From positions 372,001 through 436,000 of the forward strand of contig CAWJFC010000016.1 in NCBI GenBank assembly GCA_963841945.1: a DNA stretch of 64,000 bases, given 5' to 3'. Numbering within the stretch: position 1 is the stretch's first letter; the number at the start of each line of letters is the position of its first letter. Positions 24,499 through 33,826 of this stretch are shown one piece after another. Source of the DNA: Acidiflorens sp963841945. Its GTDB lineage: Bacteria > Acidobacteriota > Terriglobia > Terriglobales > Acidobacteriaceae. The notes below the pieces were generated by a model. The model did no database searches. It worked only from the letters and a program-made list of their open reading frames with translations, and was not told where the DNA came from. A program made the translations under genes and the position numbers.

Positions 24499-25089
24499 AT
24501 GGCACAAGTCTCGATGGCGGCGAATCCTGCCCTGAAAGAAACCTACGTACAGTTGAAGACGCGTATGGACAAAGCCGTGGAAGACTTCCGGCGCGAAATG
24601 GCGGCTACCCGCACGGGACGCGCCAACGTGCACATGCTGGATACGGTTTCAGTGGACTACTACGGTTCGCAGATGCCGCTCAACCAGATCGCTACCATTC
24701 ACGCTCCCGAGCCACAGATGATCACGGTGCAGCCTTTCGACCCCTCCGCGCTGCAGAATATCGAAAAGGCCATTCGAAGCGGCGATCTTGGGCTCAATCC
24801 GATGAACGACGGGAAGCTGATTCGCGTGCCGATACCGGCGCTGACCGAAGAGCGGCGCAAGGAAATGGTGAAGCATCTGCACAGGATCCTGGAAGAGCAC
24901 CGCACGGCGGTGCGGAACATCCGGCGCGACGGTAATGATGCGATCAAGAAGGCATCGAAGGACAAAAAGATTACCGAAGACGACGAGAAGCGCGCGCTGG
25001 AAGAGATTCAGAAGTTGACCGATGACGAGATCAAGAAGATGGAAGAGATGAGCAAGGCCAAAGAAAAGGAAGTCCTGGAGTTTAAATAG
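24499..25089 (+). CDS. frr: Ribosome recycling factor
   Basis: 196 residues: AATRTGRANVHMLDTVSVDYY, MPLNQIATIHAPEPQMITVQ, NDGKLIRVPIPALTEERRKE and a long charged C-terminal helix (KKITEDDEKRALEEIQKLTD). It splits post-termination ribosomes with EF-G. ATG at 24499 is chosen with GGAG 9 nt upstream; an in-frame TTG at 24484 would overlap that site. Confidence 0.96.
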   Translation: MAQVSMAANPALKETYVQLKTRMDKAVEDFRREMAATRTGRANVHMLDTVSVDYYGSQMPLNQIATIHAPEPQMITVQPFDPSALQNIEKAIRSGDLGLNPMNDGKLIRVPIPALTEERRKEMVKHLHRILEEHRTAVRNIRRDGNDAIKKASKDKKITEDDEKRALEEIQKLTDDEIKKMEEMSKAKEKEVLEFK

Positions 25090-25253
25090 CCTCCGCGTGA
25101 CACGGTCGCAACTGCTCGTGTTGGAACCCCGTGAGTGAACGGAAACAAGCTTCAAGAGTCTTTGTAGGCAGGTACCCCGCCTAGACGCCGGCGATACGAT
25201 CAAACCGACCGGCATGTTCTTCCTCATCCGGTGGCCATCACTATAATGCAGAG

Positions 25254-27368
25254 ATGAAGTCGCTCGTCCATGCCGCCTGCCCGCACGACTGCCCGGATGC
25301 CTGCGGAGTGCTGATTACGATCGAGGATGGGCGGGCCACTCGGATTCAGGGCGATCCCGAACATCCGGTGACGCGCGGGTTTTTGTGCGCGAAGGTCGCC
25401 AAGTATCTGGACCGCGTTTACTCTCCGGGTCGTGTGCTCTATCCCATGCGGCGGGTGGGGCCGAAAGGTACGGCTGCCTCCACGTCGACGTTCCAGAGAA
25501 TCACCTGGGATGAGGCACTGGATGAGATCTGCTCGCGCTTTCAGAGCATCGCTGCTGAGTTTGGACCTGAGGCGATTCTTCCCTATTCGTTTGGGGGCAC
25601 CCTCGGGGCGCTGAATGGAGCCTCGATGGACCGGCGTTTTTTTTACCGGCTGGGGGCTTCGCAACTGGAGCGCTCGATCTGCTCGAGCGCCGGTGAAGAA
25701 GGGTTGAAGTCGGTGTTGGGCGTCAAGCTCGGAACCGAGCCCGAGCAGTTCGCGCATTCGCGCTACATCATTGCGTGGGCCGCGAACATTCACGGCAACA
25801 ATGTTCACCTTTGGCCGTTTATTGAAGAGGCGCGGCGCAAGGGTGCGAAACTGGTAGTTATCGATCCCTATCGCACGCGCACGGCAAAGTGCGCCGATTG
25901 GTATCTGCCCATAAATCCTGGCACGGACGCCGCCCTGGCGCTGGGGATGATGCATGTCATCATCGGCGAAAATCTCTATGACGCGGATTACGTTGCACGC
26001 TATACCGTCGGCTTTGAAGAGTTGAAGGCGCGAGCCAGGGAATATCCACCGGAGACGGTTGCGCGGTGGACGGGAATCTCGGCGGAGGACATTCGCAAGC
26101 TGGCCCGCGAGTACGCGACGGTGCGGCCATCGGTAATTCGCGTCAATTATGGGATTCAGCGATCGGAGCGAGGAGGCATGGCTACGCGCGCCGTGACCAT
26201 GCTTCCCTGCCTCATCGGATCGTGGAAGGAAGTCGGCGGCGGCTTGCAAATGTCATTGAGCGGGTCGTATCAGCTGAACAAATCCGCACTGGAGATGCCG
26301 GAGTTGATGCAGAAGTCGCTGGGCCGGCCCGCCCGCATAGTAAACATGGTGCAACTGGGAACGGCGCTCAACTCGCTGGATAATCCGCCGGTGAAGGCGC
26401 TGTTCGTTTACAACTCGAATCCAGCGGCCGTTTGCCCAAACCATAATGAAGTGATTCGCGGGCTGATGCGGCCTGACTTGTTTACGGTGGTGCACGAGCA
26501 GTTCTTTACCGACACGACGGAATATGCCGACATCGTGCTGCCGGCGACCACCTTTTTCGAGCACAAGGATCTGCAGACAGCCTATGGCCACTATTTCCTC
26601 CAGGTTTCGGATCAGGCGATGGAGCCGGTGGGCGAGTGCCGGTCAAATGTGGATGTTTTTCGCGCGCTGGCCGAGCGCATGGGATTTGAGGATGGATGCT
26701 TCCGCGAGAGCGTCGACTCGATGATCGAGCGGGCGCTGGATTCACCGAATCCTTATTTGAAGGGGATTACGCGCGAACGATTGGAACGAGAACATTGGAT
26801 CCGGCTGAGGTTTTCAGGCGACGCCGCCGGCGAGACGAGCCAGGAACAAGGCGCTCCTTTTCTTCCCTTTGCTGCCGGAAATTTTGGGACGCCCAGCGGG
26901 AAGGCGGAGTTCTATAATCCTGCGCTCAAGGAGCTTGGACTCGATCCGCTGGTCGAATTCGTTCCTCCGGCGGAGTCGCGGCATGGTGCGCGGTCGGCGG
27001 GCTACCCGCTGGAACTTTTGGCACGCAAGCCAGACAATCATTTGAACTCGACGTTCGCGAATGTGGAGTCGGTGAGGCATATGGAGCCGATGCTCGGGCT
27101 CCTGGAAATGCATCCTGCCGACGCCAACGCGCGGGGTATTCGCGATGGCGACCGGGTCCGCGCGTTCAATCCGCGCGGCGAAATTGTTTTGAAGGCACGC
27201 GTCAACGGGTCGGTATCGGCGGGCGTGGTGGCGGCGCGGCTGGATTGGGCGCGCTTTGGCGCCGGCGCGCGCAATATCAACGTGCTGACTTCAGAAAAAC
27301 TTGCCGACATGGGCAACGCGGCGACGTTCTATTCCGTCTGTGTTGAGGTGGAGTCTTTTCAGGCTTGA
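25254..27368 (+). CDS. Molybdopterin-dependent oxidoreductase (DMSO-reductase/BisC superfamily), cytoplasmic
   Basis: 704 residues. An N-terminal [4Fe-4S] site (CPHDCPDACG ... FLCAK) is followed by bis-MGD binding blocks (ITWDEALDEICSRF, VVIDPYRTRTAKCADWYLPI, ADIVLPATTFFEHKD) and a C-terminal molydopterin-binding barrel (LLARKPDNHLNSTFANVE, MHPADANARGIRDGDRVRAF). No Tat signal, so cytosolic. The usual Mo-ligand position falls in ICSSAGEEG and offers Ser or Cys; I cannot tell which. No electron-transfer subunit, chaperone or cofactor gene is adjacent. Substrate unknown. Confidence 0.88.
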   Translation: MKSLVHAACPHDCPDACGVLITIEDGRATRIQGDPEHPVTRGFLCAKVAKYLDRVYSPGRVLYPMRRVGPKGTAASTSTFQRITWDEALDEICSRFQSIAAEFGPEAILPYSFGGTLGALNGASMDRRFFYRLGASQLERSICSSAGEEGLKSVLGVKLGTEPEQFAHSRYIIAWAANIHGNNVHLWPFIEEARRKGAKLVVIDPYRTRTAKCADWYLPINPGTDAALALGMMHVIIGENLYDADYVARYTVGFEELKARAREYPPETVARWTGISAEDIRKLAREYATVRPSVIRVNYGIQRSERGGMATRAVTMLPCLIGSWKEVGGGLQMSLSGSYQLNKSALEMPELMQKSLGRPARIVNMVQLGTALNSLDNPPVKALFVYNSNPAAVCPNHNEVIRGLMRPDLFTVVHEQFFTDTTEYADIVLPATTFFEHKDLQTAYGHYFLQVSDQAMEPVGECRSNVDVFRALAERMGFEDGCFRESVDSMIERALDSPNPYLKGITRERLEREHWIRLRFSGDAAGETSQEQGAPFLPFAAGNFGTPSGKAEFYNPALKELGLDPLVEFVPPAESRHGARSAGYPLELLARKPDNHLNSTFANVESVRHMEPMLGLLEMHPADANARGIRDGDRVRAFNPRGEIVLKARVNGSVSAGVVAARLDWARFGAGARNINVLTSEKLADMGNAATFYSVCVEVESFQA

Positions 27369-27610
27369 GGCTTTTGCAAATACGTGCCCTGATGCTTGGA
27401 CGGTTTCCGCTCTCTACCGTATAATTACCGTTTTCCTAACTCTAGTTTTTCGAGGTAGTTGCAATTCATCGCCGTCATCAGGCTATCCCTGTGTGCGCCC
27501 CAAGCAGCCACCCCATACCGCGAGAAGCGCGCGGTCTGGCGGGCAATGGCCGTGGCAATGACCCACACCACGGGTCGTGCTGCGCCTCTCAGTCTCCCGA
27601 CACAGCCTGC

Positions 27611-30460
27611 TTGCGGCGTCGGTCTCGGCTGATTTGGCCCATCGGAATTCTTCTTCTCCTCATTTTTTCCCTTCCGCTGCCGGGTCAATCCGATCTGATC
27701 GTCGGCATCCAGATTCATGGCAACCGCCGCATTCCGGCGGAGACGATCAAGGCGCGAATCTTCACCAAGGTGGGCGATGTTTACGACGTCACCGCGCTGG
27801 AACGCGATTTCAACGCCCTCTGGAACACCGGCTATTTCGAGGACATACGGTTTGAACGCGAGCAGAGCGAGAAGGGTTGGGTGCTCCACATTTATGTGAA
27901 GGAGCGGCCGACGATCCGCGAGATCAACTATGTGGGCCTGAATGCGGTTTCGACCAGCGACGTGCTTGACCGGTTCAAGGACCGTAAGGTCGGACTTTCG
28001 GTCGAGAGCCAGTACGATCCCACGAAGATCAAAAAGGCCGAAGTTGTTTTGAAAGAGTTGCTGGCCGAGCACGGGCGGCAGTTCGCGACCATTCGCACCG
28101 AGGTGCGTCCGATTCCCCCGGCAGCGGTCGGCATCAGTTTTGTGGTCAAAGAAGGACCGAAGGTTAAGGTCGGCAAGATTCAATTCCGCGGCAATGTCCA
28201 CATAAAATCGCGCACGCTGCGGGCGGCGATGAAGAACCTGAAGCCGATCGGAATCCCCCACTCCATTTTTCTTGAGAACCTTTTCGCCAAAACTTACGAT
28301 GCCACCAAACTGGACGAGGACACCGAGCGCGTGCGGGCGGAATTCCAGAACCGCGGCTACTTCAAGGTGGTGGTGGACGAACCGAAAACCGAGATCCATG
28401 ACACTGGCCACACCGGGTTGCACATTCCTCTGATTCAGGCAGGCGCGGGTAAATCGGTGGATATCACCATGCCCATTCAGGAAGGCGCCCGCTACAGGCT
28501 GGGTTCGATCACCTTCAAGAACAACAAGGCGATCCGCAATACGAATGCGCTGCGTTCGCTTTTCCCCATCAAGGACGGCGATATATTCAGCCGCGAAAAG
28601 GTCGCCAAGGGGCTTGAGAACCTGCGCAAAGCCTATGGCGAAGCCGGCTACATCAACTTCACCTCGGTTCCCGACACGAAGTTTGACGACGAAAAGAAAA
28701 CCGTCGATCTGATGATTGACGTTGACGAAGGCAAGCAGTTTTATGTCCGTCGGATCGAGTTCAACGGCAACACGACGACTCGCGATAAGGTTATCCGCCG
28801 CGAGATCGCGCTCGAAGAAGGCCAGGTTTACAACTCGCGTCTCTGGGAACTCAGCCTCCTCCGCTTGAATCAGCTGGGATATTTCGACCAGTTGAAGCCG
28901 GACGATCCGAATACGACCGAGCGCCATCTCGACGAAAAGAATGGCACCGTCGATCTGACGTTGAAGGTGCATGAAAAGGGAAAGAACTCAATCGGGCTTC
29001 AGGGCGGCGTGAGCGGACTGGCCGGCGCCTTCGTGGGCATTAACTACAGCACGAACAATTTTCTGGGCTTGGGCGAGACACTGTCCATTCAGGCCAGCCT
29101 CGGCAATTATCAGCGCGATATTGTGTTCGGATTTACCGAGCCTTATCTGTTTGACCGGCCGATTCAGGCGGGCTTCAACGTCTACCTGCGCAAAATCAGC
29201 TACAACCAGGCGCGGCAGTATGCGATCTTGACCGGCCAATCGCAAACGCTGAGTTCGCCATTCCTGCAGAACCTGCAAAACTACTCGCAATCGAGCACGG
29301 GCTTTTCGCTCAGCCTGAGCTACCCGTTACGGCGGTCGTTCAAGCGCTTCGGCATCAGCTATTCGTTCGACCGGTCGTCGCTCGTCGCCATCAGCACCGC
29401 GTCACAATTGCTGTTTGACAATCTCAATTTCAGCGGTATTCAGGGTCCCAATGCGTTAAATGGGATCATCACCAGCAAAATCGTTCCTAGTTTTACGATG
29501 AACACGCTGGATGCGGCGTATGCTCCGCACCACGGAAAGAGTTTGTTTATCGGCGGAGAGATCGCAGGACTGGGCGGCACCGTGCACACCTTCCGGCCCA
29601 TCGTCCAGTTCAAGCAATTCTTCCCGATGCAAAAGCGCAGGAACGCGCTCGGGTATAACGTGCAGGCTTCGTTTATTACCGGCTTCGACGGCGTGGTAGC
29701 TCCGCCCTTTGAACGCGCGTACCTCGGCGGTGAAAACGATCTTCGCGGCTTCGATATCCGTACCGTTTCGCCCATCGCCTATCTCCCGAGCGTGCAAACG
29801 GTTGCTCTGAAGAACCCGGACGGCAGCTTCGTTCCCGCCAATCCCTCCTATCCGGTGCAGAGGGGTTCGAACGGCGCGTGCGTTGCAAACTGCTGGAACA
29901 TCCCGATTCCGTATCAGCAACTGGTAACACCGGGCGGCGACCTGGCCATGAACGGCAACCTGGAATACCGCTTTACGATTGCCGGACCGGTGGCGCTGGC
30001 GCCGTTTGTGGATGTGGGCACGGACCCGATTCTGCGGACATCGCAGTTGCAGATCAATCCGACGCAGTACAACAATCTGCTCAGCGAGTATTTTGGGTGC
30101 CCGGTGTTGACGGCTGCCTATGGCTGCAACATCAATTACGCCGTGCAGGGCCAGACGCTCGGCATCTCGCAATACCTCAAGCCGGTGCCGGGAACAAACT
30201 GGGTTCCGCGCATGTCGACGGGGCTCGAGTTGCAGATGATGCTGCCGGTGATCAATGCGCCATTCCGCATCTACTACGCGTATAACGCGCTACGTTTGGA
30301 CAGCAGCGCGGTGCCGCCCATCAAGATCACGCCCAGCATGTTCCCCAACAGCGGCGCTGGTGTTTACACCTACAACACGACGGCGGCCACGCTCAGTTCT
30401 CCGTATACGTTGCGCGAGCCGCGCAAGACGTTCCGGTTTACGGTAGCAACCACTTTTTAG
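27611..30460 (+). CDS. bamA: Outer membrane protein assembly factor BamA
   Basis: Signal peptide IWPIGILLLLIFSLPLPGQS, then five POTRA domains, starting IVGIQIHGNRRIPAETIKAR and ending with FYVRRIEFNGNTTTRDKVIR. An Omp85 barrel follows, with RAYLGGENDLRGFDIRTVSP near the conserved VRGF/Y-type loop, and the C-terminus FRFTVATTF ends in Phe. It inserts beta-barrels into the outer membrane. The frame is open from a GTG at 27491, but residues before LRRRSRLIWPIG look non-native; TTG at 27611 is my choice. At about 950 residues it is longer than proteobacterial BamA, partly from loop insertions. Confidence 0.94.
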   Translation: MRRRSRLIWPIGILLLLIFSLPLPGQSDLIVGIQIHGNRRIPAETIKARIFTKVGDVYDVTALERDFNALWNTGYFEDIRFEREQSEKGWVLHIYVKERPTIREINYVGLNAVSTSDVLDRFKDRKVGLSVESQYDPTKIKKAEVVLKELLAEHGRQFATIRTEVRPIPPAAVGISFVVKEGPKVKVGKIQFRGNVHIKSRTLRAAMKNLKPIGIPHSIFLENLFAKTYDATKLDEDTERVRAEFQNRGYFKVVVDEPKTEIHDTGHTGLHIPLIQAGAGKSVDITMPIQEGARYRLGSITFKNNKAIRNTNALRSLFPIKDGDIFSREKVAKGLENLRKAYGEAGYINFTSVPDTKFDDEKKTVDLMIDVDEGKQFYVRRIEFNGNTTTRDKVIRREIALEEGQVYNSRLWELSLLRLNQLGYFDQLKPDDPNTTERHLDEKNGTVDLTLKVHEKGKNSIGLQGGVSGLAGAFVGINYSTNNFLGLGETLSIQASLGNYQRDIVFGFTEPYLFDRPIQAGFNVYLRKISYNQARQYAILTGQSQTLSSPFLQNLQNYSQSSTGFSLSLSYPLRRSFKRFGISYSFDRSSLVAISTASQLLFDNLNFSGIQGPNALNGIITSKIVPSFTMNTLDAAYAPHHGKSLFIGGEIAGLGGTVHTFRPIVQFKQFFPMQKRRNALGYNVQASFITGFDGVVAPPFERAYLGGENDLRGFDIRTVSPIAYLPSVQTVALKNPDGSFVPANPSYPVQRGSNGACVANCWNIPIPYQQLVTPGGDLAMNGNLEYRFTIAGPVALAPFVDVGTDPILRTSQLQINPTQYNNLLSEYFGCPVLTAAYGCNINYAVQGQTLGISQYLKPVPGTNWVPRMSTGLELQMMLPVINAPFRIYYAYNALRLDSSAVPPIKITPSMFPNSGAGVYTYNTTAATLSSPYTLREPRKTFRFTVATTF

Positions 30461-30465
30461 AAAAA

Positions 30466-30486
30466 CAGCTGCCAGCGGCCAGCCAA
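30466..30486 (+). repeat. Heptad repeat tract after bamA
   Basis: Units CAGCTGC CAGCGGC CAGCCAA, beginning 5 nt after the bamA stop. Confidence 0.7.
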
Positions 30487-30536
30487 AACAACTTGCCCCG
30501 CAACTCAGTTTGTAGGTTTGGGCCTACTGGCAACTG

Positions 30537-31550
30537 CTACTCGATCTGAACTAATCCATTGGCTGAGACTGGGGCCGCATGTTGCGGGGCTCGCCAGGCG
30601 TCAAGGATTGAGACCTGATGCACGCATGAGACGGTGCAGTGCGGTGCGCAGGATTTCTCGGTGTAGAACTCGCGGCGCAGATCGCTGATCGTATATTTCT
30701 CCAATGGAATTCCTGGGTAACCGCGCTGCTGCGAGCAGTAGTGCACCAGTCCATCCTCGCAAATGTAGAGATAACGCCCGCCGGCGCGGCAGCGCCATTG
30801 GTTGGGGCGCCCGAGCGCAATGTTGTCCTGGAACGCGTTCACCCGCGTGAAGCTGCGCTTCTCGAGCGATTTCATCTCGTGATAGACGCGCCGTTCGTCG
30901 TCCGCCAGCGGCTGCAACTGGCCTGAGCCGTCGTGAATGATTCCAACCGTGGAACTGAAGCCGAGTTCTAACGCGCGCTTGCCGATCGTCAGCGCATCCT
31001 GCGGATTGCTGACGCCTCCCCCGACCACCGAATTGATGTTGACGTGAAACTCGGCGTGCTCGGCCAGCAGTTGCAGCTTGCGGTCGAGGACCTTCAGGCT
31101 TTTCTTCGAGACTTCGTCCGGGTTCACGTTGTCGATCGAAATCTGCAGCCACTCCAGGCCGGCGCGGTTGAGACGCTGAATGCGGTCGGCGGTGAGCAGG
31201 TAACCGTTGGTGATAAGCCCGGAGACGACACGGCGCTCATGCATACGGTGGATGATGTCGTCGAGGTCAGGATGCAGAAGCGGCTCGCCGCCGCTGATCG
31301 TAATGACCGATGTGCCCAGTTCTTTAAGCTTATCGACGCGCAGCAGCATCAGGTCGGTCGCGACGGGCTTGGAAAAATCGTCGAACTCGTTGCAGTAGGT
31401 ACAGGCGAGGTTGCAGCGCCGGATCGGAATCAGGTGCGCAAGGAGCGGGTGGTCGGTCGACGCGATGGCCTTAAGGATCTGCCAGAGACCGTGGGCGTTG
31501 CGCTCGATTGCCTTGATTTTGCGGCGAAAGTTGACTGCGGCTGTCGGCAT
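30537..31550 (-). CDS. Radical SAM protein with SPASM-like C-terminal cysteines
   Basis: 337 residues. The radical SAM cluster motif is CNLACTYCNEFDDF, with ISGGEPLLHPDLDDI as the SAM-binding GGE motif. Near the C-terminus CRAGGRYLYIC, EDGLVHYCSQQ and SCAPHCTVSCVHQ supply the spaced Cys of a SPASM/twitch domain with auxiliary Fe-S clusters. Such enzymes modify peptides or act as anaerobic maturases. No precursor peptide or partner is evident: bamA converges on it and an FG-GAP protein gene lies upstream. Function unassigned. Confidence 0.85.
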   Translation of the reverse strand: MPTAAVNFRRKIKAIERNAHGLWQILKAIASTDHPLLAHLIPIRRCNLACTYCNEFDDFSKPVATDLMLLRVDKLKELGTSVITISGGEPLLHPDLDDIIHRMHERRVVSGLITNGYLLTADRIQRLNRAGLEWLQISIDNVNPDEVSKKSLKVLDRKLQLLAEHAEFHVNINSVVGGGVSNPQDALTIGKRALELGFSSTVGIIHDGSGQLQPLADDERRVYHEMKSLEKRSFTRVNAFQDNIALGRPNQWRCRAGGRYLYICEDGLVHYCSQQRGYPGIPLEKYTISDLRREFYTEKSCAPHCTVSCVHQVSILDAWRAPQHAAPVSANGLVQIE

Positions 31551-31750
31551 GTATGCTTTGTTACTACTATTTCAACATTTCGAGGGCAGGATCGTCCAAT
31601 CGGGAGCAGCGATTTGCGGGAATGAGCGGGTGAATGGGACGCTATGGGGGCTACCCCAGCCGGACGGCAGGGTGGATTTTGGACGTGGAGACTGAAGTCG
31701 AGACTTGAATGACGATTCCGCTATGGATAGAAGACGGCAGGTGCCGCTAG

Positions 31751-32356
31751 CTACTCCATCTCTCCGCCCATGGGAACGTATTGGAATTTCTTTCCATCGA
31801 AAAAGACTGCGGAGCTCGAACTGAGTTCGCCCGCCTCCTCGACGTATAGGGCCTCAATGGACTTCTTCTTGAATCTGAATTTGCGCACGTAGATAGCTTT
31901 ATAGGGGAGATTGACGATCACGTACTTCGCCTTGGGCGTGCTCGAGTGCCATGCATCCGGTCCGGCCCCGTGAATGATGAGCATCACCAGACCGCGGAGC
32001 GCAGGGTCGCCGGCAGAAAACGTGGTGGTGACCTGTGGGTTGCCATAGCCGAAGAAGGCGTCGTAGGGGTCGATAACCGTATAGCTGTGCTCGCTCTGGT
32101 CGAGCATGGCATTCTTGCAGCGCGCTGCGATCACAACATCCTCGACGCCGTCGCCATCAAGATCGCCAAAGGCAGGGCTCACGCTTGGAATCAACGTGAA
32201 CTGATCGCCGAACTGCTGATGAACGAAGTTGTCGTCGATCTTGGGTGCAGGAGTCGCCACGGGACTCGCCGCGGGAGTCAGCGCGGGCCTAGGTTTTTGG
32301 GCGAGGAGCGGAACCGCCAGGAAGCACAACGCTGCCATGAAAAAAATTCTGCGCAT
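31751..32356 (-). CDS. Secreted protein with FG-GAP-like motif
   Basis: 201 residues with a signal peptide (MRRIFFMAALCFLAVPLLAQ) and a Pro/Ala-rich linker. FGDLDGDGVEDVVIAARC follows, an FG-GAP/Ca-binding DxDxDG loop, and the C-terminal half ends IEALYVEEAGELSSSSAVFF. It lies between the radical SAM gene and thiL on the same strand; link to either is unknown. Confidence 0.65.
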   Translation of the reverse strand: MRRIFFMAALCFLAVPLLAQKPRPALTPAASPVATPAPKIDDNFVHQQFGDQFTLIPSVSPAFGDLDGDGVEDVVIAARCKNAMLDQSEHSYTVIDPYDAFFGYGNPQVTTTFSAGDPALRGLVMLIIHGAGPDAWHSSTPKAKYVIVNLPYKAIYVRKFRFKKKSIEALYVEEAGELSSSSAVFFDGKKFQYVPMGGEME

Positions 32357-32444
32357 AACGGCTACTGTAGGCTCTAGCCGTGATTACTGACAGGTCACTA
32401 AAGTTACGTGTGGTATGGGAAGTTGGACCGGGTGGGCTCCGTCG

Positions 32445-33413
32445 CTATTCGCCGCTGAAATGCTCCCATCCTTTTACGGGCAGCGCCCCTTTTTTCCCAT
32501 CGGCGTCGATCAGTCGCATCTCCTTTTTGCGGGTGACTTGTCCGATTCTGGTGATTCGAACTCCTTCGATCGTTTGGGGGACGGTCTTTGCGGATGTGAA
32601 GAGAAGTTCGTAATCGTCGCCGCCGTGCAAGGCGAAATCCAGTTCTACTCTTTGTTTTTTCCACCTTCCGCAAAGGGCACGTGGAAGCAGCCCAGCTTCA
32701 ATCTCCGCACCGACTCCGCTTTCCTGGCAAATGTGATCGAGATCGGTAGACAGGCCGTCGCTGACGTCGATCATGGCGTTCGGTAACCTATGCTGCCGCA
32801 GCCAGCGGCCAACTGTGACTCTAGGAGTGGGGCGAAAATAGCTGGAGGACTCCGCCAGCGGGCGCGAATCTCGTAGTCGTGCCAATGCTGCAGCGGCGCC
32901 GCCGAGATCTCCTGTCACATAAATGTGATCGCCCGGCTTCGCACCCGAGCGCGGAACTGCCGTGCCTCTTGGCACCGTACCCACGACCACGATGTCCGCC
33001 TGAATTCCATCTACAGTATTTGCTGTATCACCGCCCGCAAGTGGTACATGAAATCGGGTAGCGAGCCTGAGCAGCCCTTTGACGAATCCATCCACCCACG
33101 GCTGCGGGATGTCGGACGCCACCGCGAGCGATAGGAAAGCGGCCACCGGCTCGCCTCCCATCGCGGCAATGTCGCTCAACCCGCGCGTCAGGCAGCGCCA
33201 GCCCACGACTTCAGGCGGATGCCACGCTCTCCGAAAATGGACATTCTCGATGGAGAAATCGGTGGTGACAAGCAGGTCGTGGTTGGCCGGCAAACGCAGG
33301 ACCGCCGCGTCGTCTCCGATGCCCGCGATCAGCCTTGCGCCCGTGGCAATGCGGGTTCCAGCCCGCGCCTGGCGCCGAATGCGCTCGATCAGCCTCTTCT
33401 CGCTTAGCGGCAT
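32445..33413 (-). CDS. thiL: Thiamine-monophosphate kinase
   Basis: 322 residues of the PurM/AIRS fold. Motifs: IAGIGDDAAVLRLP, LLVTTDFSIENVHFRRAWHP, LTRGLSDIAAMGGEPVAAFL, AGGDTANT, MIDVSDGLSTDLDHICQESG and HGGDDYELLFT. It phosphorylates thiamine-P to thiamine-PP. ATG at 33413 (MPLSEKRLI) is the family start; the open frame continues to 33530 without family-like sequence. It stands alone without other thi genes. Confidence 0.94.
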   Translation of the reverse strand: MPLSEKRLIERIRRQARAGTRIATGARLIAGIGDDAAVLRLPANHDLLVTTDFSIENVHFRRAWHPPEVVGWRCLTRGLSDIAAMGGEPVAAFLSLAVASDIPQPWVDGFVKGLLRLATRFHVPLAGGDTANTVDGIQADIVVVGTVPRGTAVPRSGAKPGDHIYVTGDLGGAAAALARLRDSRPLAESSSYFRPTPRVTVGRWLRQHRLPNAMIDVSDGLSTDLDHICQESGVGAEIEAGLLPRALCGRWKKQRVELDFALHGGDDYELLFTSAKTVPQTIEGVRITRIGQVTRKKEMRLIDADGKKGALPVKGWEHFSGE

Positions 33414-33826
33414 GGCATCACTATAACGCCCCGACGCATCTGACCCACACGCCCTTGGATCATGGCAGTATCCGAGGCGCGAACTTTGGCCGGTCCAGTG
33501 CGCATTTGGACGGTCAGGTAACGTGGCCAAACAGGCAGGGGAGACATGCGCATCGGTAACCTACCCGGAAGTCTGTAGGCGGTTGACAAGGGGAATCAGC
33601 TTTGTTACGGTTAACCCGACGTTAATGAACATATTTGCCGTGCCAAGTGCTGCAGACTGAATCGCTTGCAGCTTATCTGGCTTTCGGCCTGCCTGGTTCC
33701 GTAGGTATTGCATACTGAGGCCGCTCCTGATGCGGCTGATGGAATCAGGATTCCAAGCCCGAGCGTGACACTTCCAGCTCTGGCGGGTTTCCTAAGTAAA
33801 GGAAACATCTAAATCCGTTTTTTCGG
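33414..33826. other. 413-bp intergenic region with promoter and multi-hairpin leader
   Basis: It holds the candidate promoter at 33583-33611 and then four consecutive stem-loops read toward the M23 peptidase gene. These are GCTGCA/TGCAGC (33649-33672), GCCGC/GCGGC (33720-33736), GGAAT/ATTCC (33741-33754) and AAGCCCG/CGGGTTT around 33756-33790. The 3' arm of the last overlaps a competing GTTTCC/GGAAAC stem. No coding sequence is supported. Confidence 0.45.
33583..33611 (+). promoter_or_regulatory. Candidate promoter of the M23 peptidase gene
   Basis: Perfect TTGACA (33583-33588), 17-bp spacer, TACGGT (33606-33611). It would give a leader of roughly 210 nt. Confidence 0.45.

Noticed and set aside
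27425..28972. 515-codon open frame on the minus strand
   Set aside because: It is the antisense shadow of the bamA POTRA region; the plus-strand product is unmistakable and the minus product has no family features.
33606..33826. c-di-AMP (ydaO) or GEMM riboswitch ahead of the M23 gene
   Set aside because: The conserved base blocks of either class could not be found by eye; only generic stems are present.
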